Both the position numbers and the translations under genes were made by a program. A stretch of DNA of 37,901 bases, from contig DCGI01000093.1 of assembly GCA_002315475.1 (NCBI GenBank), positions 1 through 37,901 of the forward strand, read 5' to 3'. The stretch comes from Christensenella sp. UBA1782. Lineage in GTDB: Bacteria; Bacillota; Clostridia; Christensenellales; DTU072. Numbering within the stretch: position 1 is the first letter of the stretch; each line of letters opens with the position of its first letter. This document shows, one piece after another, positions 13,279 through 22,581 of this stretch. The notes beneath the pieces are model-generated. The model worked only from the letters and a program-made list of their open reading frames with translations, had not been told where the DNA came from and made no database searches.

Positions 13279-15921
13279 TCATTTTCTTGGGTTGCGAATA
13301 TTTGCTTGGGCGGCGGCAAGACGGGCAATCGGCACGCGGAAGGGCGAGCAGGAAACATAGTCTAAGCCGATCTTTTGGCAGAACTCGATGGAAGAAGGAT
13401 CTCCGCCATGTTCTCCGCAGATTCCGCAATGGATTCCCGGACGAACGCCACGACCGAGCTTGACTGCCATATTCATCAATTTGCCTACGCCGTTGGTGTC
13501 CAAACGGGCAAACGGATCGGATTCGTAAATCTTGGCGGTGTAGTAGCTGGGCAAGAACTTGCTGGCGTCGTCACGACTGAAACCAAAGGTCATTTGGGTG
13601 AGGTCGTTGGTTCCGAAGCAGAAGAATTCGGCTTCTTCGGCGATTTCGTCGGCAGTCAAAGCGGCACGAGGAATTTCAATCATGGTTCCTACTTCGTACT
13701 TCAAGTCCGAACCGAGCTCCTTGATGACGGCATCGGCGGTTTCGACAACGGTCTTCTTGCAGAATGCCAATTCTTTGATTTCTCCGACAAGAGGAATCAT
13801 GATTTCGGGAACGACTTTCCAGTCGGGATGTCTCTTTTGCACGTTGACGGCGGCCTTGATGACGGCTTTGGTCTGCATAACGGCGATTTCGGGATAGGTT
13901 ACCGCCAAACGGCAACCACGATGTCCCATCATCGGGTTGAATTCTTCCAAACTCTTACAGAATAATCTGATTTCGGAAGCGGTTTTGCCTTGTGCGGTGG
14001 CAAGTTCTTCGATATCCTTCGTTTCGGTAGGAACGAATTCGTGAAGCGGGGGATCCAAGAAACGGATGGTAACCGGTTTACCTTCGAGTGCTTCCATGAG
14101 TCCTTCAAAGTCGGCTTGTTGCATCGGTTCGATGGCGTCGAGAGCCTTCTCTCTTTCGGCTTTGGTTTCCGAGCAAATCATCTGTCTGAACTTATCGATT
14201 CTGCCTTCGCCGAAGAACATATGTTCGGTACGGCAAAGTCCGATACCTTCGGCTCCGAGTTCGGCGGCTCTCTTGGCGTCGGCGGGAGTATCCGCATTGG
14301 TGCGTACGCCCATTGCTTTGAACTTATCGGCGAGCTTCATGATTCTGCCGAAGTATCCGCTGTTCGGATCGGCGGGAACCGTCTTGATGGCGATATCGTA
14401 AATCTTTCCGGTAGAACCGTCCAAAGAAAGGGCGTCGCCCTCGTGGAACACCTTTCCGCCGAGTTCGAAATACTTTTCTTCTTCGTGCATCTTTATATCT
14501 CCGCAACCGGAAACACAACAGGTTCCCATTCCGCGAGCCACAACGGCGGCGTGAGAGGTTTGTCCTCCGCGTACGGTCAAGATACCTTGTGCATACTTCA
14601 TACCTTCGATATCTTCGGGAGAGGTTTCCAAACGAACGAGAATAACGTTCTTCTTGGCTTTGCCGAGCTTAACGGCGTCTTCGGGGGTGAACACGATGGT
14701 TCCTGCGGCGGCACCGGGAGAAGCGGCGATACCCTTTCCGACTTCGTTGTTCTTGTCGGCTGCCTTCAAACTTGCTACGTCAAAGGTCGGGTGGAGCAAC
14801 ATATCGAGCGTCTTGGCATCGATTTGCATAACGGCTTCCTTTTCGGAAATCATGCCTTCGTCGATGAGATCGCAGGCGATACGGATAGCGGCGGCTGCGG
14901 TACGCTTGCCGTTTCTGGTTTGCAACATAAAGAGTTTACCTTTTTCAATGGTGAACTCCATGTCTTGCATATCTCTGTAATGGTTTTCCAACGTCGAGCA
15001 AATCTTCAAAAATTGTGCATACACGTCGGGAAGTACTTTCTTCATTTGATCGATCGGCATCGGGGTACGTACGCCGGCAACGACGTCTTCTCCTTGTGCA
15101 TTCATCAAAAATTCACCCATCAGACCTTTTTCGCCGGTGGCGGGATTACGCGTAAACGCAACACCCGTTCCGCAATCGTTACCCATGTTACCGAACGCCA
15201 TCATCTGAACGTTAACGGCGGTTCCCCAGCTGTACGGGATGTCGTGATCCATACGATACACGTTGGCACGCGGGTTATCCCAGCTACGGAATACGGCTTT
15301 GATGGCATCGAAAAGTTGTTCCTTCGGATCGTCCGGAAAAGCCTTTCCGAGTGCTTGCTTATACTTGTCTTTGAATTGGTTGGCAAGAACTTTGAGGTCT
15401 TCGGCGGTAAGATCCACGTCGAATTGCACCCCTTTTTCTTCCTTCATTTTGTCGATAAGACCTTCAAAATCCTTCTTGGACACCTCCATAACGACGTCCG
15501 AGAACATTTGAATAAATCTTCTGTAGCAGTCCCATGCCCATCTGGGGTTGTTGGACTTCTTTGCAAGAATTTCCACAACTTCTTCGTTCAAGCCAAGATT
15601 CAGAATGGTATCCATCATACCGGGCATCGAAGCTCTGGCTCCCGAACGAACGGAAACAAGCAACGGGTTTTCTTTATCACCGAATTTCTTTCCGGTAATC
15701 TTTTCCATCTTTTCGATGTATTCCATGATTTGTGCCTGAATCTCGGGATTGATTTGTCTACCGTCTTCGTAGTACTTCGTGCAAGCTTCCGTACTGATCG
15801 TAAATCCTTGAGGAACAGGCAAACCGATATTGGTCATTTCTGCGAGGTTAGCACCTTTTCCACCGAGAATTTCACGCATATTAGCGTTGCCTTCCGTAAA
15901 AAGATAAACATACTTTTTCAT
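13279..15921 (-). CDS. ppdK: Pyruvate, phosphate dikinase
   Basis: Catalyses the reversible conversion of pyruvate, ATP and phosphate to phosphoenolpyruvate, AMP and PPi, at the glycolysis/gluconeogenesis node of many anaerobes. 880 residues, close to the usual ~875. The N-terminal ATP-grasp begins with LGGKGANLAEMTNIGLPVPQ. The swivelling phosphohistidine domain has GGQTSHAAVVARGMG (catalytic His near 455, regulatory Thr two residues before it). The C-terminal TIM barrel ends with GIHCGICGEHGGDP (proton-donor Cys). ATG 15921 is chosen for AGGAGAG nine bases upstream; an in-frame start at 16002 would overlap the promoter. A long open frame on the opposite strand is a composition shadow. Confidence 0.98.
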   Translation of the reverse strand: MKKYVYLFTEGNANMREILGGKGANLAEMTNIGLPVPQGFTISTEACTKYYEDGRQINPEIQAQIMEYIEKMEKITGKKFGDKENPLLVSVRSGARASMPGMMDTILNLGLNEEVVEILAKKSNNPRWAWDCYRRFIQMFSDVVMEVSKKDFEGLIDKMKEEKGVQFDVDLTAEDLKVLANQFKDKYKQALGKAFPDDPKEQLFDAIKAVFRSWDNPRANVYRMDHDIPYSWGTAVNVQMMAFGNMGNDCGTGVAFTRNPATGEKGLMGEFLMNAQGEDVVAGVRTPMPIDQMKKVLPDVYAQFLKICSTLENHYRDMQDMEFTIEKGKLFMLQTRNGKRTAAAAIRIACDLIDEGMISEKEAVMQIDAKTLDMLLHPTFDVASLKAADKNNEVGKGIAASPGAAAGTIVFTPEDAVKLGKAKKNVILVRLETSPEDIEGMKYAQGILTVRGGQTSHAAVVARGMGTCCVSGCGDIKMHEEEKYFELGGKVFHEGDALSLDGSTGKIYDIAIKTVPADPNSGYFGRIMKLADKFKAMGVRTNADTPADAKRAAELGAEGIGLCRTEHMFFGEGRIDKFRQMICSETKAEREKALDAIEPMQQADFEGLMEALEGKPVTIRFLDPPLHEFVPTETKDIEELATAQGKTASEIRLFCKSLEEFNPMMGHRGCRLAVTYPEIAVMQTKAVIKAAVNVQKRHPDWKVVPEIMIPLVGEIKELAFCKKTVVETADAVIKELGSDLKYEVGTMIEIPRAALTADEIAEEAEFFCFGTNDLTQMTFGFSRDDASKFLPSYYTAKIYESDPFARLDTNGVGKLMNMAVKLGRGVRPGIHCGICGEHGGDPSSIEFCQKIGLDYVSCSPFRVPIARLAAAQANIRNPRK

Positions 15922-15973
15922 TGAAATCTCTCCTGTAAAAAAAATTTTATATGCTTTTAAGCGATAATGTATT

Positions 15974-16002
15974 ATTATAATCGCAAAACGGCTTTTTGAC
16001 AA
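15974..16002 (-). promoter_or_regulatory. ppdK promoter
   Basis: Minus strand TTGTCA (16002-15997), a 17-nt spacer and TATAAT (15979-15974). ppdK therefore has its own transcription start despite following recO closely. Confidence 0.75.
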
Positions 16003-16027
16003 GCATTTTCACGTTGTTTATCGTGTA

Positions 16028-16663
16028 TTACGAATAAAAAATCCTTTCGGCTTCCCGAATCGAACGAAGAGTAAAGCCAAATTCTTCGAAAAACCGCACC
16101 GAAAGAATACGCAGTGCCTCGAAAAGATCGGTATCCCGCGCGCCGACGACCCCCGAACAAGAACCGTCGGCGCCCACAGCGGAAAGAAGTGCGTAAGCGT
16201 CGGGACAGGTATCCCCCACACAGGCAAAATCCACACCGCCTTTTTCGGCACACATAACGGCGTACCATACGGCGGGATACAAATCGTTTTCGCCGTAACA
16301 GATTTCGTTGACGGCACGAAACAGCGCAATAAATTCTTCCGTCGTATCTTCTTCCTTCGCAAATACTTTCTCGGTCAGTTCCATGCAAATCATAGCCGAA
16401 GCATACTTTCTCGGGTTCGTCCAAATATCAAAAAAACAGTCAAAACTTTCGGCTCCCGTCAATACGAAATTACCCCTGCCCGAAGCAAGGGTAAACTCTC
16501 CGTAAGTCAGTACGGATGTAACCGTTTTCAGTTTGGAAGAGGGCGTTCTTACCCCTTTGGCCGTTGCGGTTATCATGCCGCGCGGAGTAAAAATAGTTAA
16601 TATCCTATCTTTTTCCCGATAATCGGTCGCTCGAAGAAGGATGCCCTTGATTGTCTTTTCCAT
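16028..16663 (-). CDS. recO: DNA repair protein RecO
   Basis: Recombination mediator that with RecR loads RecA on SSB-coated single strands (RecFOR pathway). 211 residues, slightly short for the family (about 240). The N-terminal OB fold reads GILLRATDYREKDRILTIFTPRGMITATAKGVR, and the helical C-terminal domain follows. The four-cysteine zinc site seen in some RecO proteins is not recognisable: only scattered cysteines remain. GGAAG lies just before ATG 16663. It sits directly after era, as in Bacillus and Clostridium, with a 122-bp gap. Confidence 0.9.
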   Translation of the reverse strand: MEKTIKGILLRATDYREKDRILTIFTPRGMITATAKGVRTPSSKLKTVTSVLTYGEFTLASGRGNFVLTGAESFDCFFDIWTNPRKYASAMICMELTEKVFAKEEDTTEEFIALFRAVNEICYGENDLYPAVWYAVMCAEKGGVDFACVGDTCPDAYALLSAVGADGSCSGVVGARDTDLFEALRILSVRFFEEFGFTLRSIREAERIFYS

Positions 16664-16785
16664 GTTCTTCCGTCAATAATCGATATAACCGATAATAACC
16701 GGTATTCCCCGTCTTTTCAAAGGCTTTCCAAAAGATGTCTCGTTTCATATATCTCTTTAGGATAGCCTATAAAAAAGTTTTTATT

Positions 16786-18201
16786 CTAATCTATATCTTT
16801 TTTATCGTAACCTATATCCCGCATAACGGAGTCGTTCTCACGCCAGTCCTCTTTTACCCGAACGAATACCGTCAGAAACACTTGACTCCCCGCGATTTTT
16901 TCAATATCCTGCCGAGCGTAGGTGGCGATTTTTTTAATCAAGGCACCGTCTTTGCCCAAAATAATGGGTTTATGGGCTTGCTTTTCGCAAATAATGTCGG
17001 CGTTGATGTCGATAATATCTTTTCCGTCCCGATAGGCATACTCCCGTATGTCCACGCCGATACCGTACGGCACTTCTTTATCCAAAAGACGAAGTGCCTT
17101 TTCTCGAATGATTTCCCCCGCGATAAAGCGCATGTTTTTATCGGTATAACTGTCGTCGTCGTAATACTTTATCGTATCGGTCAACAATTTTTTGATTTCT
17201 TCCAACAGCGGTTGCAAATTCCGTTCTCGCAAAGCCGAAATCGGCACGACGGCGGTAAGATGTTGCATGGCGTTTAATTGCGTCAAAATTTCCATCACCT
17301 TATCTTTCGTGATATGGTCGACTTTATTGACTGCCACGACGACTTTGAACCCTGCATTGGTATAACCGACGATATTGGCTTGATCCTGCTCCAAATACCC
17401 CTTTTCGCCGTCGATAACGTATAAAATACAATCGATACCTTCGGTGGCGGAAGCGGCACTTTTCATCATATAGTCCCCCAAAGAGTTCTTCGGCTTATGC
17501 AGTCCCGGCGTGTCGATAAAAACGATTTGACAATCTTTCTCGTTATAAATCCCTTTTATTTTGTTTCTCGTGGTCTGCGGTTTCCAACTGACGATGGACA
17601 CCTTTTCTCCGACGACGGCGTTGATTAAAGTGCTTTTTCCGGCGTTCGGTCTGCCCATGACGGCAACAAATCCCGAATGAAAAGCAACGGGTTTTTCTTC
17701 GGTTTTTTCTTCGGTAGATTTTTCAAATCCTTTTTCCCGCGTTTGCCCGACGGAGAGCAAGATTTCTTCGGCAAGTTCCTGCATTTCCCTTTCTTTTTCT
17801 TCGGTGTCGTGGTCGTAGCCGAACAAATGGAGCATACCGTGACAACAGAGAAAGGAAACCTCCCTTTCGATACTGTGCCCGTACTCTTCCGCCTGTTCTT
17901 CCGCCCGTTTCCGGCAAATAAAAATCTCTCCGAGCAAAACGGCACCGTTCTCGGGGTTCACGTCGTCGGGATAGTCCTCTTTGTCAAACGGAAACCGAAC
18001 GTCCGCCAAATTTTGAAAACTCAAAACGTCGGTAACCTTATCGATACCGCGTTCTTCTCGGTTGAGCGTTTGGATTTCTTCTTCGTCGGAAAGATTGATT
18101 TCCACGTCGATATCGTCGGGATTGACACCCAACTTTTCGCAAGCGGCACTCGCCGCGTTGCGTAATTCTTCTTCATACTTTTCTGCGTAAACCTGAATCA
18201 C
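16786..18201 (-). CDS. ybeY-era: Fused YbeY endoribonuclease-Era GTPase
   Basis: One uninterrupted 471-residue frame carrying two ribosome-assembly proteins. Residues 1-~152 are YbeY, the 16S rRNA maturation RNase, with metal motif HGMLHLFGYDH (H121, H125, H131). A charged linker (about 153-174) leads into Era, with P-loop GRPNAGKST (183-191), TTRNK (G2), DTPGLHKP (G3), NKVD (G4), SAL (G5), and a C-terminal KH domain (ILGKDGALIKKIATYARQDIE) that binds the 3' end of 16S rRNA. No Met lies at the usual Era start. The ATG at 18201 overlaps the stop of pgpH by 4 bp. In Bacillus the genes are separated by dgkA and cdd. YbeY and Era are reported to interact, so the fusion makes functional sense. Confidence 0.95.
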   Translation of the reverse strand: MIQVYAEKYEEELRNAASAACEKLGVNPDDIDVEINLSDEEEIQTLNREERGIDKVTDVLSFQNLADVRFPFDKEDYPDDVNPENGAVLLGEIFICRKRAEEQAEEYGHSIEREVSFLCCHGMLHLFGYDHDTEEKEREMQELAEEILLSVGQTREKGFEKSTEEKTEEKPVAFHSGFVAVMGRPNAGKSTLINAVVGEKVSIVSWKPQTTRNKIKGIYNEKDCQIVFIDTPGLHKPKNSLGDYMMKSAASATEGIDCILYVIDGEKGYLEQDQANIVGYTNAGFKVVVAVNKVDHITKDKVMEILTQLNAMQHLTAVVPISALRERNLQPLLEEIKKLLTDTIKYYDDDSYTDKNMRFIAGEIIREKALRLLDKEVPYGIGVDIREYAYRDGKDIIDINADIICEKQAHKPIILGKDGALIKKIATYARQDIEKIAGSQVFLTVFVRVKEDWRENDSVMRDIGYDKKDID

Positions 18202-19649
18202 TTTGTATATTTAATCCTTTGATGATATATTCCCGGTATTTTTCGTACCAACGTTTCTTCAATAACGGTAAAATCCCGTAAAGTCAACGGACAGTCGGAA
18301 AATTGTCCGTTCTCCATCTTATCCATAATCAATTTATGAATAAACGCTTGCCGTTCTTTCTCGTCCTTTTGCATCCCTTCCGCACGCGTAGCCGCCTCTA
18401 CCGTATCCACGATCATGATGATGCCGCTGATTTTCGTAGAAGGTTTGGGACCTTTATAAGAATAATCGTAAATACTGACTTTCTGTTCGGTCATCCCCCT
18501 CGTCTTATTGAGGAAAAAGGTGACCGGTTGGTCGCCGTGATGTTCTTCGGCGATGCGTGCCACCGCTTCGGGCAAACCGTTTTTCCGGATGGTATCGGCA
18601 CCCGCTTTTGTATGTTTGGTAATAATCGAAACGCTCACTTCGGGAATATAATCGTCATGCGGATTATAATCCGTTTGATTCTCGGTAAAACAAATAGGTT
18701 CTATCAACTTGCCGATATCGTGGTAACAGGCTCCCGCCTTTGCCAAAGCGGCGTTTTCCCCGATGGCTTTGGCACAGTCTTGCGCAAGGATGGACATGGC
18801 TATCGAATGGTTATACGTTCCCGGAGCTTCCGAAGCGAGGCGTTCCAAAAGGGGAGCCGACGGAGAACAGATTTCTTCCAAACGGAAACTGCTGTACATA
18901 CCGAAAAGAAATTCGAAAACCGGTTCCAACAACATGAATTCCGCCAAACCGATTAACACCGAAGCAAAAGAGAAAGCACCGTTCACCAAATAGGTTCTCC
19001 AGCCGTCTACCGAACCGAAAGCGGTAAAGAGAACGGCGAGCGGTAACGCTACGACAAGTCCTACCAGACACGCAATAGACAAAAAAGCACCGCGTGTATA
19101 CTTCGTCTTGGTGGCAAGGACGATACAATTTCCCGCGACGGCTTGCACCGTCATGGACGCAATCAACGTGAAAGTGTCGACGGAGGGGTTCATCGCCGAA
19201 TAGCAGAAAAAGAACAAAACGGGCAAGACCGAAGCCACCAACGAACCGAAACGGTTATCAATCAAAACCGAAACGAGCAAACCGCAGAAAAGAAGCGGCA
19301 TCACGTAAGGCGTCAGTACCTGAGAAAACAACGGAGCGGTACAAAAAGAAAAAAGAACGGTCAACCCCGTCAACAACGTAGAACTCTTGCGAAGGAAGAC
19401 TTCCCGATTATGGACGAACAAATACCCCGAAAAGAAAGAGAGGGTAAAGAACATCAAGACGCCCGTCAAGGCGTAATCCGACGCTCTGCCGAAAATCTCC
19501 GGTAAAGAATCGTCGCTGACCAAGAAAAAAGACAATGCCGTCAAAAAAGGGATCGTAAAGGAAAAAACGGCGTTCAAAGCCAAAGAAAAGCACCAAGCCT
19601 TTCTAAGCTTTTTATTCCTTTTCAAAATCTTTTCGTCGGTTTTTTTCAT
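18198..19649 (-). CDS. PgpH-like membrane HD phosphodiesterase, short form
   Basis: 483 residues: several membrane helices (about 20-255), then a cytoplasmic HD domain. HD-domain motifs: EAPGTYNHSIAMSILAQDC, CYHDIGKL (catalytic HD), AEEHHGDQPV, and MIVDTVEAATRAEG with the conserved Asp. PgpH hydrolyses c-di-AMP to pApA. Typical PgpH proteins exceed 700 residues because of a large extracellular 7TMR-HDED sensor; that domain is absent here. AGGAAAGG precedes ATG 19649. The gene lies between yqfD and ybeY, as in Bacillus (yqfF), but phoH is missing between them. Substrate is inferred from family and position. Confidence 0.9.
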   Translation of the reverse strand: MKKTDEKILKRNKKLRKAWCFSLALNAVFSFTIPFLTALSFFLVSDDSLPEIFGRASDYALTGVLMFFTLSFFSGYLFVHNREVFLRKSSTLLTGLTVLFSFCTAPLFSQVLTPYVMPLLFCGLLVSVLIDNRFGSLVASVLPVLFFFCYSAMNPSVDTFTLIASMTVQAVAGNCIVLATKTKYTRGAFLSIACLVGLVVALPLAVLFTAFGSVDGWRTYLVNGAFSFASVLIGLAEFMLLEPVFEFLFGMYSSFRLEEICSPSAPLLERLASEAPGTYNHSIAMSILAQDCAKAIGENAALAKAGACYHDIGKLIEPICFTENQTDYNPHDDYIPEVSVSIITKHTKAGADTIRKNGLPEAVARIAEEHHGDQPVTFFLNKTRGMTEQKVSIYDYSYKGPKPSTKISGIIMIVDTVEAATRAEGMQKDEKERQAFIHKLIMDKMENGQFSDCPLTLRDFTVIEETLVRKIPGIYHQRIKYTK

Positions 19650-19664
19650 AGCACGCCTTTCCTC

Positions 19665-20708
19665 TCAAGAGGATAATTTTATTCTTATTTCATAGTATAT
19701 ATCCAAAACGGTCGTTTTGTCTACTGTTTTTACAAAAAACCATGTTTTTACTTTTTCACAATCGCTCGGAAGGGAATTGCACAGTTTTTCGGTTTCTCGA
19801 GAAATTATCTCTTCTTTATTTTTTTCAAAATTCACCTCTTTTTCAATTTCTCGCAATTCGTAATAGACGGTCTTTTTCGTGTAAATCGGAACGGAAAAGG
19901 GTAATAAAACTTGTTCCTCTTCTTTCTCGAATAACGAAAAAGCACCACAACCCGACGACTGTCCGTATTCTGCGACGCTACGCCCCGTCCGCTCGGTGAC
20001 GATCTCCGTCGGCATGTAGACAAGACGGCGTCCTATCCAAGCCCGACCGTAAACTTCCCCTTCGCATCCCTCGTCGGTTTTGCGAATAAGTACCTCCCCT
20101 TTCCGAACGGTATCTCCAACCTTTTTGCGGGCTTCCCCCCGAAACACCGTCACCTTTTCCAAAACGCCGTCAAACAGTGCCACGATGTCTTTTTCTTCCT
20201 CCTCGCCCCGAAGGGGAAGTTCCTCTCGAACCTCCACGCAAAGAACGTTCCCTTGCAAAAAAACCGAAGCGTCGGCAATGCCGTCCACTTTGCAAATCCT
20301 TTTTTTCAAACAGGAAAGTTCCACTTCGCTACGGACGGTCGGGAAGGAAATTTCTTCTTCAATTACTTCGTTTAGGATATCGGAAGACACGTTTTCGTTA
20401 CCCGTAACCGTGTATCTCGTAACGGAAGTACCGTAGATAAACAAGGCAAACCCAAATAATATCAATCCGAAAAATATGCCGGAACGAGCACCTGCTATCT
20501 GCAGAAATCCCCGAAAAGACAAGTCTTTCACAACCGCAACTTTTTTGCCGTTTTTTTGTAACAGTTCTTGAACGGCGGGATAATCTTCTTTGTCGACGGT
20601 AAAAACCGTTTCCCGTCCTTCCCGAATATTCCGCAAGGAAATCCCTCGTAAAGAAAGCAGCGACAGCATGGAAACCCTTGCGTCGGTTTTAACGATTATT
20701 TTCGCCAT
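19665..20708 (-). CDS. yqfD: Sporulation protein YqfD
   Basis: 347 residues. The N-terminal soluble region (DARVSMLSLLSLRGISLRN, DKEDYPAVQELL) precedes one membrane helix near 90-110 (GIFFGLILFGFALFIYG). An extracytoplasmic region follows with a POTRA/FtsQ-like start (RYTVTGNENVSSDILNEVI) and KKRICKVDGIADASVFLQGN, the pattern of YqfD/SpoIV-type proteins. It is needed in sporulation in Bacillus (mother-cell stage), with no known enzymatic activity. Its start overlaps the end of yqfC by 20 bp, indicating coupling. pgpH follows after 15 bp. Confidence 0.9.
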   Translation of the reverse strand: MAKIIVKTDARVSMLSLLSLRGISLRNIREGRETVFTVDKEDYPAVQELLQKNGKKVAVVKDLSFRGFLQIAGARSGIFFGLILFGFALFIYGTSVTRYTVTGNENVSSDILNEVIEEEISFPTVRSEVELSCLKKRICKVDGIADASVFLQGNVLCVEVREELPLRGEEEEKDIVALFDGVLEKVTVFRGEARKKVGDTVRKGEVLIRKTDEGCEGEVYGRAWIGRRLVYMPTEIVTERTGRSVAEYGQSSGCGAFSLFEKEEEQVLLPFSVPIYTKKTVYYELREIEKEVNFEKNKEEIISRETEKLCNSLPSDCEKVKTWFFVKTVDKTTVLDIYYEIRIKLSS

Positions 20709-20964
20709 TATCCGCCCCCACGCATAGGATACGCCCCCGAACGAACAATTCGTCCGAAGAAATCTCGCATACCTTCAAACGTTCTCCTTCGATACGCATT
20801 CTTTCTTTACCGAAGCGGAAAACCACGACGGTATCCGACGAAGAAAGGATACCTTTATGCCCTTCGACAGCCACACCCTTTTTACCGAAAACCGTAATTC
20901 TGGGCAAAGAATCTTCCATAGAAAAACCAAGCCGAAATATCGACTCTTCCAAAAAACTTTGCAT
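20689..20964 (-). CDS. yqfC: Sporulation protein YqfC
   Basis: 91 residues of the small YqfC/YabP-type family: LPRITVFGKKGVAVEGHKGILSS, then TVVVFRFGKERMRIEGERL and ELFVRGRI. Cytoplasmic, always next to yqfD in endospore formers. The start at 20964 has only a weak ribosome site. A CATATAGT element shortly upstream resembles a mother-cell sigma-E -10, a low-confidence reading. Its presence supports a spore-forming ancestry. Confidence 0.85.
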   Translation of the reverse strand: MQSFLEESIFRLGFSMEDSLPRITVFGKKGVAVEGHKGILSSSDTVVVFRFGKERMRIEGERLKVCEISSDELFVRGRILCVGADNGENNR

Positions 20965-21004
20965 AGAATACTATATGCAAAAAGGAACGATTCATACAAA
21001 AAAA

Positions 21005-21907
21005 CTAAAGATTTTTTCGAAGTTTCTCTAAAATATTTTCAAACCGTTCGGGTAACGGACAAGAAAAAGTCATTCTCTCCCCCGTCGACGGATGGGTAAG
21101 TTCCAGTTTATAAGCATGCAAAAGTTGTCCGTTTAAGTCAAATTCTTTTTTACCGTTATAGACGGGATCGCCCACGACGGGATGCCCCATAAATTTTGCG
21201 TGTACCCGAATCTGGTGGGTTCTGCCGGTAGCAAGTTTGAACTCGCATAACGTGTATTTCCCGAACCTTTCCAACACCGTGTAGTACGATAAAGCCCTTC
21301 TGCCGTCGGCACAAACCGCCATTTTTTTGCGGTCGGTTTTGCTCCTTGCGATAGGTTGGTCGATTTGACCGTTGTCTTCTTTGATATTGCCTTCCAACAA
21401 AGCGAGATAATACCGCCCCGCTTCTTTTTTTTCGATTTGCGAAGCAAGCGAAACGTGAGAAAGGTCGTTTTTGGCGACCACCAAAAGTCCCGACGTATCT
21501 TTATCCAAACGGTGGACGATACCCGGACGAAAGACGCCGTTGATGCCGCTTAAATCCTTCACGTGATAACAAAGCGCATTGACGAGGGTGCCTTTGGGCG
21601 TCCCCTGACAAGGGTGCGTCACCATCCCCGCACGCTTATTGACCACCACCAAATCACTGTCTTCGTAAACGATGTCGAGCGGAAGATTCTCGGGTTCGGC
21701 ACTGACGAGGACGGGTTCTTCCGTAAGCACTTCGATTTCTTTCCCGCTCGGCACGACGGTACCGCTTTTGACGATTGCTTCGCCGTCGACCGATACGCAT
21801 CCGTCGTCTATCAACTTCCGAACGTGCGAACGCGTCCATTCGCTTTGCGAAGCGATAAGTACGTCCAATCGAGTTTTTCCGTCACCCGTAAAATTACGCC
21901 CGTCCAT
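21005..21907 (-). CDS. rluD: RluD-family 23S rRNA pseudouridine synthase
   Basis: 300 residues. An S4 RNA-binding domain (TRLDVLIASQSEWTRSHVRK, about 11-60) is followed by the RluA-type catalytic domain with GIVHRLDKDTSGLLVVAKN, whose Asp is the nucleophile, and GRTHQIRVHAKFMGHPVVGD near the C-terminus. It isomerises uridines in large-subunit rRNA; the exact sites cannot be told. I choose ATG 21907, preceded by GGAAGAAG and overlapping the end of lspA by 14 bp. In-frame codons upstream to 22000 lie wholly inside lspA. The lspA-rluD order equals Bacillus lspA-ylyB. Confidence 0.92.
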   Translation of the reverse strand: MDGRNFTGDGKTRLDVLIASQSEWTRSHVRKLIDDGCVSVDGEAIVKSGTVVPSGKEIEVLTEEPVLVSAEPENLPLDIVYEDSDLVVVNKRAGMVTHPCQGTPKGTLVNALCYHVKDLSGINGVFRPGIVHRLDKDTSGLLVVAKNDLSHVSLASQIEKKEAGRYYLALLEGNIKEDNGQIDQPIARSKTDRKKMAVCADGRRALSYYTVLERFGKYTLCEFKLATGRTHQIRVHAKFMGHPVVGDPVYNGKKEFDLNGQLLHAYKLELTHPSTGERMTFSCPLPERFENILEKLRKNL

Positions 21908-22568
21908 TTTCTTCTTCCGCAGTATCTTGACTAACTTCTGCGGTTTGTACTTCCGTTTCTTGCGTTTTGGTGTCCTCTTTTTGTGCTTTTGCCGCAGCAA
22001 GTTTCTTTTTACGGATTTCCTCTTCTTCCTTACTGTAAAAGAAAACGATATAAATAATCAACACGATTGTACCGACCGTCAAACAACTGTCGGCGAAATT
22101 AAAGACGGCAAAATCAATCAATTCAAAGTAAATAAAATCTCTCACGTACCCCAGTGTAATACGGTCAATCACGTTTCCGAAAGCACCCGCCGTAATCAAA
22201 ATCAACGAAGAACGCAACCACAGATTGCGACGATTGTAGGAATAAAAAATAAAGAAAAACAAAAACAGTCCGCTGATGAACGACACGACGGTAAGATATT
22301 GCGTTTGTCCCGACAGCATCCCGAAACTTGCCCCCGTATTTTGAACGGGAACCAAACTGAGTACTCCGGCGATAATATCGATTTTTCCTTGTTCCAGACA
22401 AGCACCGTATACGTACTTTTTCGTAAGAAGGTCGACGATAATCAAAACCAAAACGATAGCCGTCTCGATACCGCACACGCCCCAACGCTTTTTGTTGCGG
22501 ATTTCTCTCGCCAAGTTTATCTTGGTTTCCGCAAGCACTTCTTTTCTGCTCTTTTTCTTTTCTTCCAT
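21894..22568 (-). CDS. lspA: Lipoprotein signal peptidase (signal peptidase II)
   Basis: Membrane aspartyl protease that cleaves prolipoproteins before the lipid-modified Cys; this window encodes at least two such lipoproteins. Four helices are evident. Active-site motifs: GAFGNVIDR (D135) and FNFADSC (D160); also VPVQNTGASFGML. At 224 residues it is longer than the usual ~160, with a charged ~30-residue N-terminal extension and a ~45-residue Glu/Lys/Thr-rich C-terminal tail, both cytoplasmic. It follows sepF closely and overlaps rluD. Confidence 0.95.
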   Translation of the reverse strand: MEEKKKSRKEVLAETKINLAREIRNKKRWGVCGIETAIVLVLIIVDLLTKKYVYGACLEQGKIDIIAGVLSLVPVQNTGASFGMLSGQTQYLTVVSFISGLFLFFFIFYSYNRRNLWLRSSLILITAGAFGNVIDRITLGYVRDFIYFELIDFAVFNFADSCLTVGTIVLIIYIVFFYSKEEEEIRKKKLAAAKAQKEDTKTQETEVQTAEVSQDTAEEENGRA

Positions 22569-22581
22569 GGTATTTTTCTCC

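Noticed and set aside
13990..15924. A 644-codon open frame on the + strand opposite ppdK
   Set aside because: It lies entirely antisense to a clear ppdK with intact motifs. Its translation has no family pattern, and it is a codon-composition shadow.
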